DNA from: Welwitschia mirabilis
Taxonomy: Eukaryota; Gnetophyta; Gnetopsida; Welwitschiales
Direction of reading: 5' to 3'
NCBI GenBank assembly: GCA_051453625.1
Contig: JBOZIK010000001.1
Coordinates: 155,417,180 to 155,481,179 of the forward strand
DNA length: 64,000 bases
Below the pieces are notes generated by a model. The model worked only from the letters and a program-made list of their open reading frames with translations, made no database searches and was not told the DNA's origin. Positions 36,766 through 47,389 of this stretch are shown piece after piece; position 1 is the stretch's first letter; every line of letters begins with the position of its first letter. A program made the position numbers and the translations under genes.

Positions 36766-37031
36766 TCAAATCACTTAAAGAAGCAAAAGCATTTGATGAA
36801 GCATGAAATGTTATTAATAAACTTCATCACAAGGCATAAAGTAGTGTTAATAAGACAAGGAATAATAGCGAAGCACTTCAGTAGTACATTAATAAAGCAT
36901 AATCGTAGGTCAGTTACCTTGAAGGAGAGAAGAATAACATCTCTCAAGAGAAGGATAAACTAGCCAAATCACTCTATGAAGCATAAATGCCATTAAGGAG
37001 CTTCATGCTCAACTCAAGGGTATTTGTAAAA

Positions 37032-37985
37032 NNNNNNNNNNNNNNNNNNNNNNNNNNNNNNNNNNNNNNNNNNNNNNNNNNNNNNNNNNNNNNNNNNNNN
37101 NNNNNNNNNNNNNNNNNNNNNNNNNNNNNNNNNNNNNNNNNNNNNNNNNNNNNNNNNNNNNNNNNNNNNNNNNNNNNNNNNNNNNNNNNNNNNNNNNNNN
37201 NNNNNNNNNNNNNNNNNNNNNNNNNNNNNNNNNNNNNNNNNNNNNNNNNNNNNNNNNNNNNNNNNNNNNNNNNNNNNNNNNNNNNNNNNNNNNNNNNNNN
37301 NNNNNNNNNNNNNNNNNNNNNNNNNNNNNNNNNNNNNNNNNNNNNNNNNNNNNNNNNNNNNNNNNNNNNNNNNNNNNNNNNNNNNNNNNNNNNNNNNNNN
37401 NNNNNNNNNNNNNNNNNNNNNNNNNNNNNNNNNNNNNNNNNNNNNNNNNNNNNNNNNNNNNNNNNNNNNNNNNNNNNNNNNNNNNNNNNNNNNNNNNNNN
37501 NNNNNNNNNNNNNNNNNNNNNNNNNNNNNNNNNNNNNNNNNNNNNNNNNNNNNNNNNNNNNNNNNNNNNNNNNNNNNNNNNNNNNNNNNNNNNNNNNNNN
37601 NNNNNNNNNNNNNNNNNNNNNNNNNNNNNNNNNNNNNNNNNNNNNNNNNNNNNNNNNNNNNNNNNNNNNNNNNNNNNNNNNNNNNNNNNNNNNNNNNNNN
37701 NNNNNNNNNNNNNNNNNNNNNNNNNNNNNNNNNNNNNNNNNNNNNNNNNNNNNNNNNNNNNNNNNNNNNNNNNNNNNNNNNNNNNNNNNNNNNNNNNNNN
37801 NNNNNNNNNNNNNNNNNNNNNNNNNNNNNNNNNNNNNNNNNNNNNNNNNNNNNNNNNNNNNNNNNNNNNNNNNNNNNNNNNNNNNNNNNNNNNNNNNNNN
37901 NNNNNNNNNNNNNNNNNNNNNNNNNNNNNNNNNNNNNNNNNNNNNNNNNNNNNNNNNNNNNNNNNNNNNNNNNNNNNNNNNNNNN
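37032..37985. other. Assembly gap (954 N)
   Basis: An unsequenced stretch of estimated length. Any reading frame drawn across it is meaningless. Confidence 0.95.
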
Positions 37986-38089
37986 TTACCTAAATAAGTT
38001 GATAAAATCCTAAAATAAGAGGAGCCACCTGATCTTGAACAACTATAAAATAAGAAGGAGGGATAAAACGAGCTACTAAAATAACCATT

Positions 38090-38280
38090 ACTGATAAATT
38101 AAAATATAGGCTTTTAAGGCGTTTCTAAAATGCCTTAAAAGGTGGCCTTAAAAGCTTTTGAGGCATTTCTTCATAAAATGCTTTAAAAAACCTCACCTTA
38201 AAAGGTGTTTAATAAAAATGCCTGAGGTGTTTATTTCTGTAAATGCCTCAAAAGCATTTTGAGGCATCACCCTGTGGGAA
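38090..38280 (+). repeat. Left terminal and subterminal repeats of the CACTA-like element
   Basis: After the terminus come repeated words such as CTTTTAAGGCG, ATGCCTTAAAAGG, GGCCTTAAAAG, TTTTGAGGCATT, ACCTTAAAAGGTG, AATGCCTCAAAAG and TTTGAGGCATC in both orientations. Subterminal arrays of this kind bind the CACTA transposase accessory protein in characterised elements. The first 20 bases closely match a second terminus in the window at 56300. Confidence 0.7.
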
Positions 38281-38989
38281 AAAATTATAAAATACACATC
38301 CCTGAGGTGCAGTTAGCACATTCCTAAATCATGATGTGGTGCTTTAGTTGGAGGTTTTTTGGTAGGTTTTAGGCCTCACAAATGGACAAAGAGCAGAAAT
38401 TTTAATCTAGCTTTATTTGGGAAGGTCCAAACATTGCAAGTCCTTACATATGGACAAAGATAAATTTTATAATCAGAAATCCTTGGCTGCTCTAGTTTGA
38501 CTGGTTACATCCAATGTCTTTTTCATTTCGCTTTTTGACTTTATCCACTTCATGACAAATAAGGAATGACCCCATTGTGAACACATTTAGTCCATCGTCT
38601 TAATTTTTGAGACTCACTACTTTGGTAAGTTCATTTTACAAGTTTGCATAACAATTTGTGTCTCTATGGGAAATACACAAATCCTTTATTTTATAAGATA
38701 TAAGATTAAAACTAAAGGTCCTAGAGTCCTAGAGATTCCAAGATATCAATATTATTGCTCCCCTATTTCAATTCTGAAATGACAAGAGGTTTCAGTAGAG
38801 AAGATATCCATGAACATGAAGCTCTTTGCAGTAAAAAATTATGTAACATTTCACAATCAAATAACTCTAGCATTTTCATGTCCAAGCATCAGGAGTAAAG
38901 CGTTTTTTCTGAAGTAATTCGATTTGAAAACAATTCTATACCATTTTCCAAAACTTCCTTTTTATTTTTAGTCATTCAGGTACTTAAAA

Positions 38990-39290
38990 AGGTGTTTCAA
39001 AACTTAGGGATAAGGAACCTTTTTATATGGTGCAGAAGTACCTTTTTGATATTGTGCAACAACCCATCAGTGTTAACCTACTCAACTGTGAGCCAAAGGC
39101 CTTTTATTATCGTCGTCTATCAAACAACCATTATAGCAAAGAAAGAAAACCGTGTAAAGGTGATATCAGGGTACAGAAGGAAAAGAGAATAAATGCTCTT
39201 TTCAAGTTTGGTATATGTGATTTCGGACTCCTGGGTTCAAAAACAGAACATATTCGCAAACAGATTTCTTTTTTTTATGTATAGCTGTAG
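38990..39290 (+). pseudogene. Unidentified captured exon, weakly NAC-domain-like
   Basis: The plus-strand frame 39027-39284 reads MVQKYLFDIVQQPISVNLLN, then CEPKAFYYRRLSNNHYSKER. The first part resembles the start of a NAC DNA-binding domain ('EELV..YL..K....P......I...D'), and the second could correspond to its 'YFF...' block, but there is no GFWKATG-like motif. The composition is less AT-rich than the surroundings, which suggests a captured host exon. I am not sure of the family. Confidence 0.25.
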
Positions 39291-40100
39291 TAACCAGACC
39301 TCTAAAACGTTCTGTGGAGAGGGCGATATACTTTTTACGGATTCCATGTTGCAATCTTGTCCTTCTGAATCTATAGTAGCTCGGTGCTGTAATTCTGCAA
39401 GAATTGCCATATCTTATACATTGCCATTTGCAAGATCAAGCATGAAATCTACAGGGTTCATGGGTATAACTGGAAAGAACCTAATGGATGAAAAGTACAT
39501 CATTGCCTCAGATGCTTTACCAAAGTGAAGTGGGTGGCCCTTTCCCAGCAAGATTAGCTTATCAAATTTGTGGAAAAGCCTGCTTGATGGCTGGTGAGTT
39601 GTAGTAACAACAGTTCTATCTGCCTGCAAAATGCATCTGCATAAATGTTATAAGCTTCTGTAGTCATATTTCTATTCATGAGTATAGCCCATTTTAAAGT
39701 CAAAATATGCAAAGACATCTCTTAGTATGCTGTGATTCAGTGCCTCTGCTATATCTTTTAGCATCTGAACAATTCTTAGGGCTGTGGTAGAGTCGAGTCC
39801 TGAAGTAGGTTCATCCAGAAACAGCAGAGAAGGATCTATCAATATTTCACATCCCTCCTGACACTCCCCTGACCAAGTTCCCTCCTATGATTGTATCCTT
39901 GCACCTGCTCATCAATCAGAACACACAACATTTCAATCTCATTTACTGAAACTTTGATATCTTAGAATTGTGTGATTATTTGAATGAAGGAATTGCAGGA
40001 ATACCTCTTAAGACCCAGTTCATGAATCACTTCCATTGTCCTCTGTCGCTGGTTCTCTTTTGACGGAGACCAGGGAAGTCTTAGAAAGAACTTCCCTAGC
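39287..40100 (-). pseudogene. Captured fragment of an ABCG half-size transporter gene
   Basis: Minus-strand exons of the nucleotide-binding domain of a plant ABCG (white-brown complex) transporter, an ATP-driven exporter of the cell membrane. In order: LRLPWSPSKENQ...EVIHELGLKRY (about 40095-40000), an intron-like stretch, [13 protein letters not shown] (the ABC signature, near 39870-39905), [19 protein letters not shown] (Walker B and D-loop, about 39775-39835), a second intron-like stretch, then [20 protein letters not shown] (H-loop His present) through [14 protein letters not shown] (39416-39629). After one stop the frame continues to about 39290. Between the signature and Walker B a short deletion shifts the frame. 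The Walker A exon and all membrane segments are missing. The preserved exon spacing shows that genomic DNA, not cDNA, was captured. Closest in pattern to the ABCG14/21 group. Confidence 0.8.
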
Positions 40101-40259
40101 CTTACAAACAAAAATCACAGAATCAAACAGATGATGCTCAACAAAAACACTACAAACTAGCAAGTGCCAAATTTATGATCATGTTGAAGCCAAGAAGGCT
40201 GACAGATTTTCAAACATGTTATCTACACAAGATAGTTTAAAAAATGTAATTAGAGAAAA

Positions 40260-40400
40260 CTACCTTTGGAGTTTCTTTGAAAGCTAAGATTTGGAAAGCT
40301 TGAAGGCGTTGACAGTGATACAGTAGAACATCATCATCACTCAGTTGAGTCCCAACATGATCATCTATTTCAAATCCCAAGAAGATGTCATGCGACCACT
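40260..40400 (-). pseudogene. Unidentified captured exon
   Basis: One minus-strand frame is open here and reads GFEIDDHVGTQLSDDDVLLY then HCQRLQAFQILAFKE. Its composition is that of a real protein segment and not of random AT-rich DNA. I do not recognise the family. It lies about 170 bases from the ABCG fragment on the same strand, but I see no reason to join them. Confidence 0.3.
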
Positions 40401-41840
40401 AGAACATTATTTCTTTAGAAAGTTTACAATTACTAGCAGATCACTTGGTTAAATTACAAAATCCATATTTTGGATTCAATGTGTATGCCATTGCATAAAG
40501 ATCAATCTAAAGAAAGCTATTCCCGCAATTGTTAACTCAGTTTTACAGGCTGCTCATTTTTGGTTTTGCTTAGTTGGTTCTGTGAATAATTAAAGATCAA
40601 CCTTCCAAAAGTAATAAAACGATGCACAAACATTCAGCTGATGTTGAGATGGATTTTAGCCATGGGAGTGCCCACCGAGATTCTTCTATTTTTTTCTATT
40701 AAGAGTACAAACCATTCAACATAGCTTTGCTATAGACAAAGGGCAACTTGCAAGGAAGGCGTTGTAGAATTATCATACACATTTAATACGTTGCTAAATT
40801 TCTTTAAACAGAGGCAAGCTCTTATTTTAAGCTTCCTTTATATCATGATATGAGTACTAATCTACTGGAGGCAGAATGGATTCAGCATATTATGTGAGGT
40901 TTGCAGTGATAGAAAGGGAAATATCAAACATTTGGTAGATTTGAAGAGAGGACAGATGAAAATTGACATGTAAAAAATATAATTTGGATAGGGTTTTATG
41001 ATGAATGATAGTGGATGGGAAAATAAATGAAATGTTTTAGAATTTCTTGAAGGAAATGTCTTACAAGTTTAATCGAGGATGTCCCTTCTTTGTGATGTAT
41101 CTTTTCTTAAGCTAAATTTTCTCTGCATCGATTGCCAATGTTTTGATGTACCTCTTCTGTTTTGTTGATTTGCTCCTCTTTAATGTACATCACTATTCTG
41201 ATCTCACCTCCTTTTGTCTCCTTTGTTTTCTATTGCATTGTGTTCTTAGTACTGTGTGTCTCTTTACCCCGTTGCATGTTTTTCTGAAATGCCGTCTGTC
41301 TTTCCTTCTATAATGCCTCCTCACTCTGATGTATTTGTCTTTGATGATGAATCTTTTAATTTATTAGTTCCCTATGTTTCTTTGGCCTTCTTCCCTTTCT
41401 CTACTGATTTGCATCCTTTTTTTTTTTTTACTTTTTCATCCACGGTCGGTAACAAATTGAATCACAAGATCCACAATTCTTGGATCCATCGTGTAAAGAG
41501 TGATACGGTAGAACAAAGTAGGCACATTTTGGGGAATACACTTGCTATTGCATAACTGACATGGCGTCTAGATGAGACTTGACTGATGTAGTTGAAATAA
41601 TTCTAATTCATCACTGTGAGAAACCTTCCTTTCTTTTAGCAAACTTGTCACCGCTTACATTGCATGAGAAACTGTCAATTTTAATTAGGCACTGTCTCTT
41701 TGTTTCTAGCTAGACTTCATTCTCCTCTGATATTCAACAACTCCATAGAATTTCTATGAACTATGCCTTTTAATAGAGACATTGAATCTGTGCTCAAAGC
41801 TTTTGTTAACGAAAGAATTCACAAAAATTCCTGTTATCAG
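40401..41840. other. Transposon interior without a recognised gene
   Basis: About 1.4 kb, less AT-rich than the retrotransposon blocks. An open plus-strand frame (41256-41555) is rich in Phe, Ser and Pro and crosses a poly-T run. It looks like the complement of non-coding or untranslated host DNA. It may be intron or promoter sequence captured together with the zinc-finger fragment that follows. Confidence 0.35.
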
Positions 41841-41850
41841 AATTGTTAGT

Positions 41851-42440
41851 CTAAGCAGATGGACAATGGATTCCTTCATCAAGGGCATGTTCTTCCATCA
41901 CCCTTAGTACACTGATCCTTGAGGATTGAATATCTGGGAATGTCACATATATACAGGCATTTGGATTTTCAACGTTTTTTTTTTTCCCATTGTTTGCTTC
42001 GTCATCCTCTCTAGTCACTGCAGAATTGGGATGCTTTTCCATCCACCAAAGTCAGTCTGAGTAAGTTGACTGACCCGCTAGCTATGCATCCAAATTGTCA
42101 GAAAATCTAGAATTGTCTTCGACAACAGGCATTTTGAGATCCAGCAGGACCTTGGAAGAATATTTAGATGGCGATGAATGAAATTCAGTGGTAGAGACAC
42201 TCGTGCAGGCCGTCTTTACAGTCATTACAGGTGGTATCGGAGAGAAGTGAATCTTGTGGTGACTGTCCAACGCTTGGCTGGAAGGAAAGACTCTATGGCA
42301 ACCAAGGCACTCATGCATCTTCACCTTCCTTAAATCCTCTGCAACAAATACTCTATCGTGGGCACCCATAGAAGCTACCTCAAGGAATCCTGAAGTATTC
42401 CTGAGCATGTTTCAGCAGGTCGTCTGGTGCCCTCCATGTC
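41851..42440 (-). pseudogene. Captured C2H2 zinc-finger transcription factor fragment (ZAT-like)
   Basis: The minus-strand frame 42082-42408 contains HECLGCHRVFPSSQALDSHH at about 42250-42318. This is a plant C2H2 finger with both Cys and His residues in place, but the plant-specific QALGGH recognition motif is altered to QALDSH. Downstream, LLDLKMPVVED (near 42115-42150) corresponds to the Leu-rich 'LDLNLP' EAR repressor motif of ZAT-type factors. A further open stretch, 41851-42042, in the following sequence may be more of the same gene or its 3' region. The N-terminal finger and the start are absent, so this is a partial, probably non-functional copy. Confidence 0.7.
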
Positions 42441-42789
42441 ATGTTGTTACAAAAATAATATTCTTGGTTACCCTACATTCATCCCATGAAAAAATACCAA
42501 AGTAGCAAACGAAGATTCAAGTCAAAATGGCAGGATGTTTTCTTATCTTAGAACTACGCTTCTAATGCATTTGAGTTGTATGAAATCAGATTCTCTATTC
42601 TCCAATTTTACTAGACCCAGTCTCCTTCCTATCGTGCAATAATATTTTGCCAATTTGGGAGCGGCTTTCGAAGCTCCTTGATTCCATGAGCAAAATTGCA
42701 ATTATAAGGAAAAATCCCTTCCCTAAATTTGCAACAGAGTTTTGGTCTTCAAGAACATCCGACTGGTTTCCTTGGCTCTACCTCCACTA

Positions 42790-43080
42790 GATGAAGGTCC
42801 TTTATTATTTCCTGGGGAATCTAAATGTGAACCCTTGGATTTCTTTTGCAGCTGTTCAGATCCAGACCACTTCCGCCTGGAATCCATTCCACCAATCCAG
42901 ACTCCATCAGATTACCTATATTACTGAGACAAAGCTTGATCATAGTCATCGTCTGTGGCCCACATCTGTTCATTTCCTGTGTTACTTCAATATCCATGTA
43001 TCCTATAATCTGATGTGTTGTGCGCATACTCCATTGAATCTCTACAAATTTCCAAGTTTCTGTGGCAAAGGTTGTCATTC
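42790..43080 (-). pseudogene. Unidentified captured coding segment
   Basis: A minus-strand open stretch (42821-43078), rich in Trp, Met and Glu: TWKFVEIQWSMRTTHQIIGY, then EWIPGGSGLDLNSCKR. The composition is protein-like. The plus-strand frames here are shadows. The family is not recognised. It may be an upstream exon of the zinc-finger gene or a separate capture. Confidence 0.3.
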
Positions 43081-43224
43081 ATTCAACCAAATCACAATCT
43101 TTGAGTCAAGATTGCAGCCTTGAAAGCAACATTAAGGTATAAATATTCTTCTATTATTTACTTGCTATTCCAGAAAAATGAAACCCTTAAACAAACGGTT
43201 TTCCTAAGCAAAGGGAACAGATTT

Positions 43225-43840
43225 TTAGATTTCCTCATAGTTATGCTCAAACTCTTCGGAAAGCCATTTTAAAAATCTTATGAAACAGAAGAGATCCCTC
43301 AAAAAAGGTGAAGAAGATCTCCGTAGTAGCATTCTGAGCATGAAGTCCATGAGCATCTCATGAAATGGCTTCAAATGGCAATAAGAATCTCCCAAATAAG
43401 AGCTGATACATATCACTTTATGGTTGTTCTTAACCATCACAAAACCAAAAGATATGAAAATATTTTATGAAATCAGTTTATAAAAGAACATGGAGACCAT
43501 TACCTCAAGAAGGAAATCAGTTTGTTTCACCCATGGAGACTTTCGTTAAAACAACGAAAAGACTCAGGTTCACGAAACAGGATCTAGTAATTCGCTGAAA
43601 AATGTTTAGAGAAAGTAACCTGGTAATCAGGTTCAGTTCGCCGATTTTCCAACTGCTCAAAGTCTGTTTTCGCAGATTCAAGATCACTCTGAAGTGAGAT
43701 TCCATTACGGTCTTTCAAAATGGCTACTGAACACAAGAAGGAAAATATCGCAAGCAAAAATACAAGCCATTCAAAGTTTTCCATCCTTCCTTGCTTGAAA
43801 CAACTAAAATATGGAAAATCATTTGCTTTCAATAACCAAA
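43225..43840 (-). pseudogene. Unidentified captured exon with a membrane segment
   Basis: The minus-strand frame 43584-43832 contains a hydrophobic segment WLVFLLAIFSFLCSVAI (a possible signal anchor), followed by a polar, probably helical stretch SDLESAKTDFEQLENR. A potential splice donor (CAG|GTTACT) follows near 43620. Another open stretch lies at 43225-43440. It resembles the N-terminus of a type II membrane protein, but I cannot name it. Confidence 0.35.
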
Positions 43841-44159
43841 CATTGTAGAATATAAAGATATTAATAATAACAAAACAACATAAATCATCTTGATATAGTT
43901 GTTAAATGAGCAACTTTCTATTAAACACAGTGAGTGGTATCCTAAAATGCAGTAGTGGCCATTTTGTCATTGCGAGTGCCCAGAGAGCCAATTCTTAATG
44001 CAAAAGAGCTAAAAGCAGGAGCTTCTTTAAAGATGGGCGTTAGGGCAACATGCGAATGATTTTTTTTGACAATGTGCAAAGTGAAAGACGGGCGTTAGGG
44101 CAAAGGAGGAAATGTGAAACGTAAACATGAAATGCGAAAGCATGAAGATCAGTCTAAGT

Positions 44160-44323
44160 TATCTTTTTTTATATTGTCTTTTAAGGGGTTTATCAAAACC
44201 AACGCCTTAAAATTTTGACACCTTAAAAAGATTTTCATTATATCCATTTAAGGCATTTATTAAATTGTATTTCTAAGGTCTTTATTTCAATAAATGCCTT
44301 AAAATCTTATATTTCTAGTAGTG
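44160..44323 (-). repeat. Right terminal and subterminal repeats of the CACTA-like element
   Basis: GTCTTTTAAGGGG, ACGCCTTAAAA, CACCTTAAAAAG, TTTAAGGCATTT, TAAGGTC and AATGCCTTAAAAT words lead to the end TAGTAGTG. Just inside, GGGCGTTAGGGCAA occurs twice (44036-44049 and 44092-44105), a separate direct repeat. Confidence 0.65.
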
Positions 44324-44999
44324 TAACCATTTTAGAAGCTATTAATAAACTAGACATAGAAGTAGAAATATCACAAATTCTTAGCGACTAGACATGAAAT
44401 TTTCTTGTATTAAGAAAAATGTAATTTTCCCCTTACATATTCTGCTTATAAATTATCATATTTTCCAAATTAAGTAAAAGAAGAAGTTGTGCAAAGTATT
44501 TGTATTTGTGTTATTTTGTAACTTTACCAAAGAGATGAAACAAGCCCTTAAACATGAAATAAATACTTAAGAAAAATAAGTCATATTTAAAAAAAAGGAA
44601 ATAATATTAATAACTAAAAATATTTTTCAATTTATAGAAAATAAATGAAAATTAAAGTAAATTAAAGTAACAAAAATGGCTAGTCGCCAAAATGATACCT
44701 AAGGTATGTAAATTATTAGAAGCAATAAGGTTATTTAAATGTTATTACCCTACTAGTTTCTAAAATTAAGTCAAAGAAGTGTGATAAGACTTAAAATGAT
44801 TTTGAAGAAGATGAACTCAAGAAGAAAAATAAGTTAAATAATCTAAAGACAAAACAATGTCAAATACGACAAATAAAAAAAAACAAGATAAATTAAAAGC
44901 TGATGATGAAACAAGTCTAAGTGAATTAAAAAACTAAAAATAAAATGTCTAAGTATGTAACCAAGTTAAAATTGAAAGGAAGCGTTAGCAAGTTAACAC

Positions 45000-45430
45000 A
45001 ACTTACTTAGTGATTGTTAACATAGTAATGAATCACGAAATTACATGTTTTATTTTATATTCAAAAGTTCCATCCTTCCCCAAACTACCAAAACATTAAA
45101 AGATAAAAATCATCCATTTCAAAGAAATAATTTTTCAACAATGAAAAATTCAATCTAATAGAAGAATAAGTGTGATGAAACACTTGAAATCATGTAGGAA
45201 TATGCTTTATCCACAATTCCCTTACCTACATATTCACTATATTATTATTTGTAATAATGTTTTCTTAAATTATTAATTATTTAATCAATTTAATATAACA
45301 CTTAGTTATGTTAAAAGTTTGGTTTACCTTTACTTCTCATTTCTATTCTTCATGAAGCAACATAAAAATTTCACATTTTATCTTAATATCACAAATTTCC
45401 AACATAGTATCAAAGCTTTCACACTTAAAT
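45000..45430 (+). repeat. Copia-type LTR end with primer binding site, copy 2
   Basis: Second copy of the block at 34400-34905, same orientation. It ends ...CCAACA at 45404, followed by TAGTATCAAAGC (45405-45416), 10 of 12 matches to the initiator-Met primer site. The two copies lie on either side of the Pack-CACTA element, but both are 5' LTR ends, so they are not the two LTRs of one element. Confidence 0.6.
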
Positions 45431-45612
45431 CCAAAATGGAATTGGAGCATTTCTATTCAAGAAAAGTTTCAACCCGTTTATGGGTTAGGACAATTAGCCT
45501 TTAAGCACTAGGAACCTCTTTTCCCTAAAAGATGCATGACTTTCTTCTTTCTTTCTTCTTAGTCTATCTTTTTTGATTTACTATGGAATCTTTTAAATTC
45601 CCTGTCCTTTTA

Positions 45613-46256
45613 TGTCACGCCCCACATATTTTTTCTTTTACTTTGTGTAAAATCTTTGTTTCATTATATGGACTTTGGCCTTATAGTTTTTAATAACATA
45701 TAGAACCCTTTGTTTTTGAGTAGTAATTCACTACTTAGGATTGTCTTTACCACCAATTGTAATGTATCATTTACCCACTTTTAATTGCATAAAAGAAATA
45801 CAACCATAAAATAAATATACTTCTTTGAATGGAATTTTAAGAAATCATAGGTGATAATTAAGTTAAAAGTGAAACAATTTTATTAACTCTAAAAGTGTTT
45901 GTATAACCACTTTATAAAGGGCTTGGATCTTGGAGTAGTGTTCAAAGGTAAAAACACAAACTACCACATTACCACTTCTCTTAAGACAATTAGGGATTAA
46001 CTAAGATTATTGTGGGTTACACTTGTCTAGCTTATCTATTCCCACATAATGACGGTGATCTCATACGTTGGCTAAAGGGCATTTTAAAAGGACACAACTT
46101 TATATAAATGTGGTTTAACTTAATCACTCATCAATTATATCTTAATAATAAAAATTATTTATACATTACAAATGAGACAAATGAACTTTTCTTAATTACA
46201 TCACTAAATGGAGTTTGAAGCATTACAAAAGATGCTTTTTCTTTTCGCATTGTACA
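45613..46256 (+). repeat. Putative LTR (TGTCACGCCCC...TGTACA) with dispersed repeat copy 2
   Basis: Starts TGTCACGCCCCACAT at 45613, a common start of plant LTRs, and may end TGTACA at 46256. The part 45845-46240 is collinear with 6640-7020. No target-site duplication or internal domains seen, so a solo or fragmentary LTR is likely. Confidence 0.4.
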
Positions 46257-46854
46257 TAATTATAGGGTGATGGGTTTATAAGGTTAATAGAAAATAATAG
46301 AATCTAACAGTTATAAATGCATTTTTTGAATAGGTTCCAATGTTACTAATTCATGTTTATTTCTAGAACTAAATTTGTTATCTTTAATTATTTCTAATAT
46401 GTAAGAGATAAATATCACATGTTCAAGCTCTTAAATTTCTCTTCCTACTTATATCATACAAAGAAAATTCATACATTTATAATTCCCTTTAAATTTGTTT
46501 CTAATATAAAAAGAGCACATTAATTGTTAATACATGGATCATGTTCTAATATTAATCATTCATGTAACTTTAAATAAAATGCACAAAGAGATAAAAAAAA
46601 TGACAAATTTTAGACTTTTCATTTCCTCCCAGATCCAAACTTTACTAGTCTCTTAGCAATCACTGTAAACTTAGAAGTGCATAGGATTCTTTACAAAAAT
46701 TTATAGATTAAGAAAGATAGCAAAAAAGTAAGGAAGTAAAAATTCAAAAATAGCTTCTTTTTTTTTTTTTTTAAATCATTGTTTTAAACTCTAAGATCTT
46801 GATTTTATAAGCAAGCACACCTATCTTCGTTTTTAATAGGTCCCGACACCCCCC

Positions 46855-46954
46855 NNNNNNNNNNNNNNNNNNNNNNNNNNNNNNNNNNNNNNNNNNNNNN
46901 NNNNNNNNNNNNNNNNNNNNNNNNNNNNNNNNNNNNNNNNNNNNNNNNNNNNNN
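46855..46954. other. Assembly gap (100 N) with C-rich borders
   Basis: AATAGGTCCCGACACCCCCC precedes the gap and ATAGGTCCCTCCACCACCCC follows it. The C-rich run continues to about 47015. The similar borders suggest that a low-complexity repeat caused the break. Confidence 0.85.
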
Positions 46955-47389
46955 ATAGGTCCCTCCACCACCCCCACCCCCACCCCCCTTCTCCCCGCCC
47001 CCCCGCCGTCCAAACCCCTCCACTCAATGTAGTACCATAATGTGACTTATTAGTGGCCTCGTAATCCCCCTCATAATGTGGAGATACACTTCACTTTTAA
47101 AGAAATTGGAGTGCCCAAAGGAAGACCTTGGAAATGGGGCCTATAATAAAACCTCATTAAAAAGATTTACCATGGCAGAAAACTACTTTATAGAGAACTA
47201 TTTAGATTTTGCTACATATCCCATAATAATAAGATTTATGCCTTCAACATCGCATAATGCTTGGCAAAATTGTACCATGTGACTATAGTACAAAGTAAAA
47301 GTAATATACAATTTTAGTAGTACTAGCATCAAGAAAGGATCTTTGTAGTAGCTCTTTAAGCCAAATAAATTCTAATATCTACAACAAAA

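Larger units (their letters stand above)
34906..37031. other. Decayed AT-rich repeat DNA
   Basis: Follows the LTR end, so it may be the internal region of that plus-strand element, but I could not identify gag or pol motifs. It includes two short tandem duplications (listed) and many short 'aagcat' or 'cataaag' words near 36720-36900. The long open frame starting at 36987 consists almost entirely of N. Confidence 0.4.
38090..44323. mobile_element. Pack-type CACTA-like DNA transposon carrying host gene fragments
   Basis: The right terminus ends ...ATTTCTAGTAGTG at 44323, the complement of CACTACTAGAAAT, and the left begins ACTGATAAATTAAAATATAGGCTTTTAAGGCG at 38090. Both ends lead into about 150-190 bases of subterminal repeats built from AAGGC/GCCTT words (38108-38275 and 44175-44305), as CACTA elements have. 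The body holds no transposase that I can see, but fragments of several host genes on both strands: an ABCG transporter, a C2H2 zinc-finger factor and unidentified exons. That is the structure of a non-autonomous Pack-CACTA element, moved by another element's transposase. The bases TAACCATT flank it directly on both sides (38082-38089 and 44324-44331). Confidence 0.7.

Noticed and set aside
36987-37997. Open frame of 336 codons
   Set aside because: Almost all of it is an N gap (37032-37985). Only about 20 codons are real sequence.
42742-43123. Plus-strand frames of 61 and 110 codons
   Set aside because: They overlap the minus-strand segment with more protein-like composition and look like shadows.
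34400-45430. Treating the blocks at 34400 and 45000 as the two LTRs of one 11-kb element containing the gene fragments
   Set aside because: Both copies are followed by primer-site sequence, so both are 5' LTR ends, and CACTA-like ends explain the 38090-44323 segment better.
46771-47027. Gly-rich frames (poly-Gly proteins) on the minus strand
   Set aside because: Translation of a C-rich low-complexity run plus 100 N.
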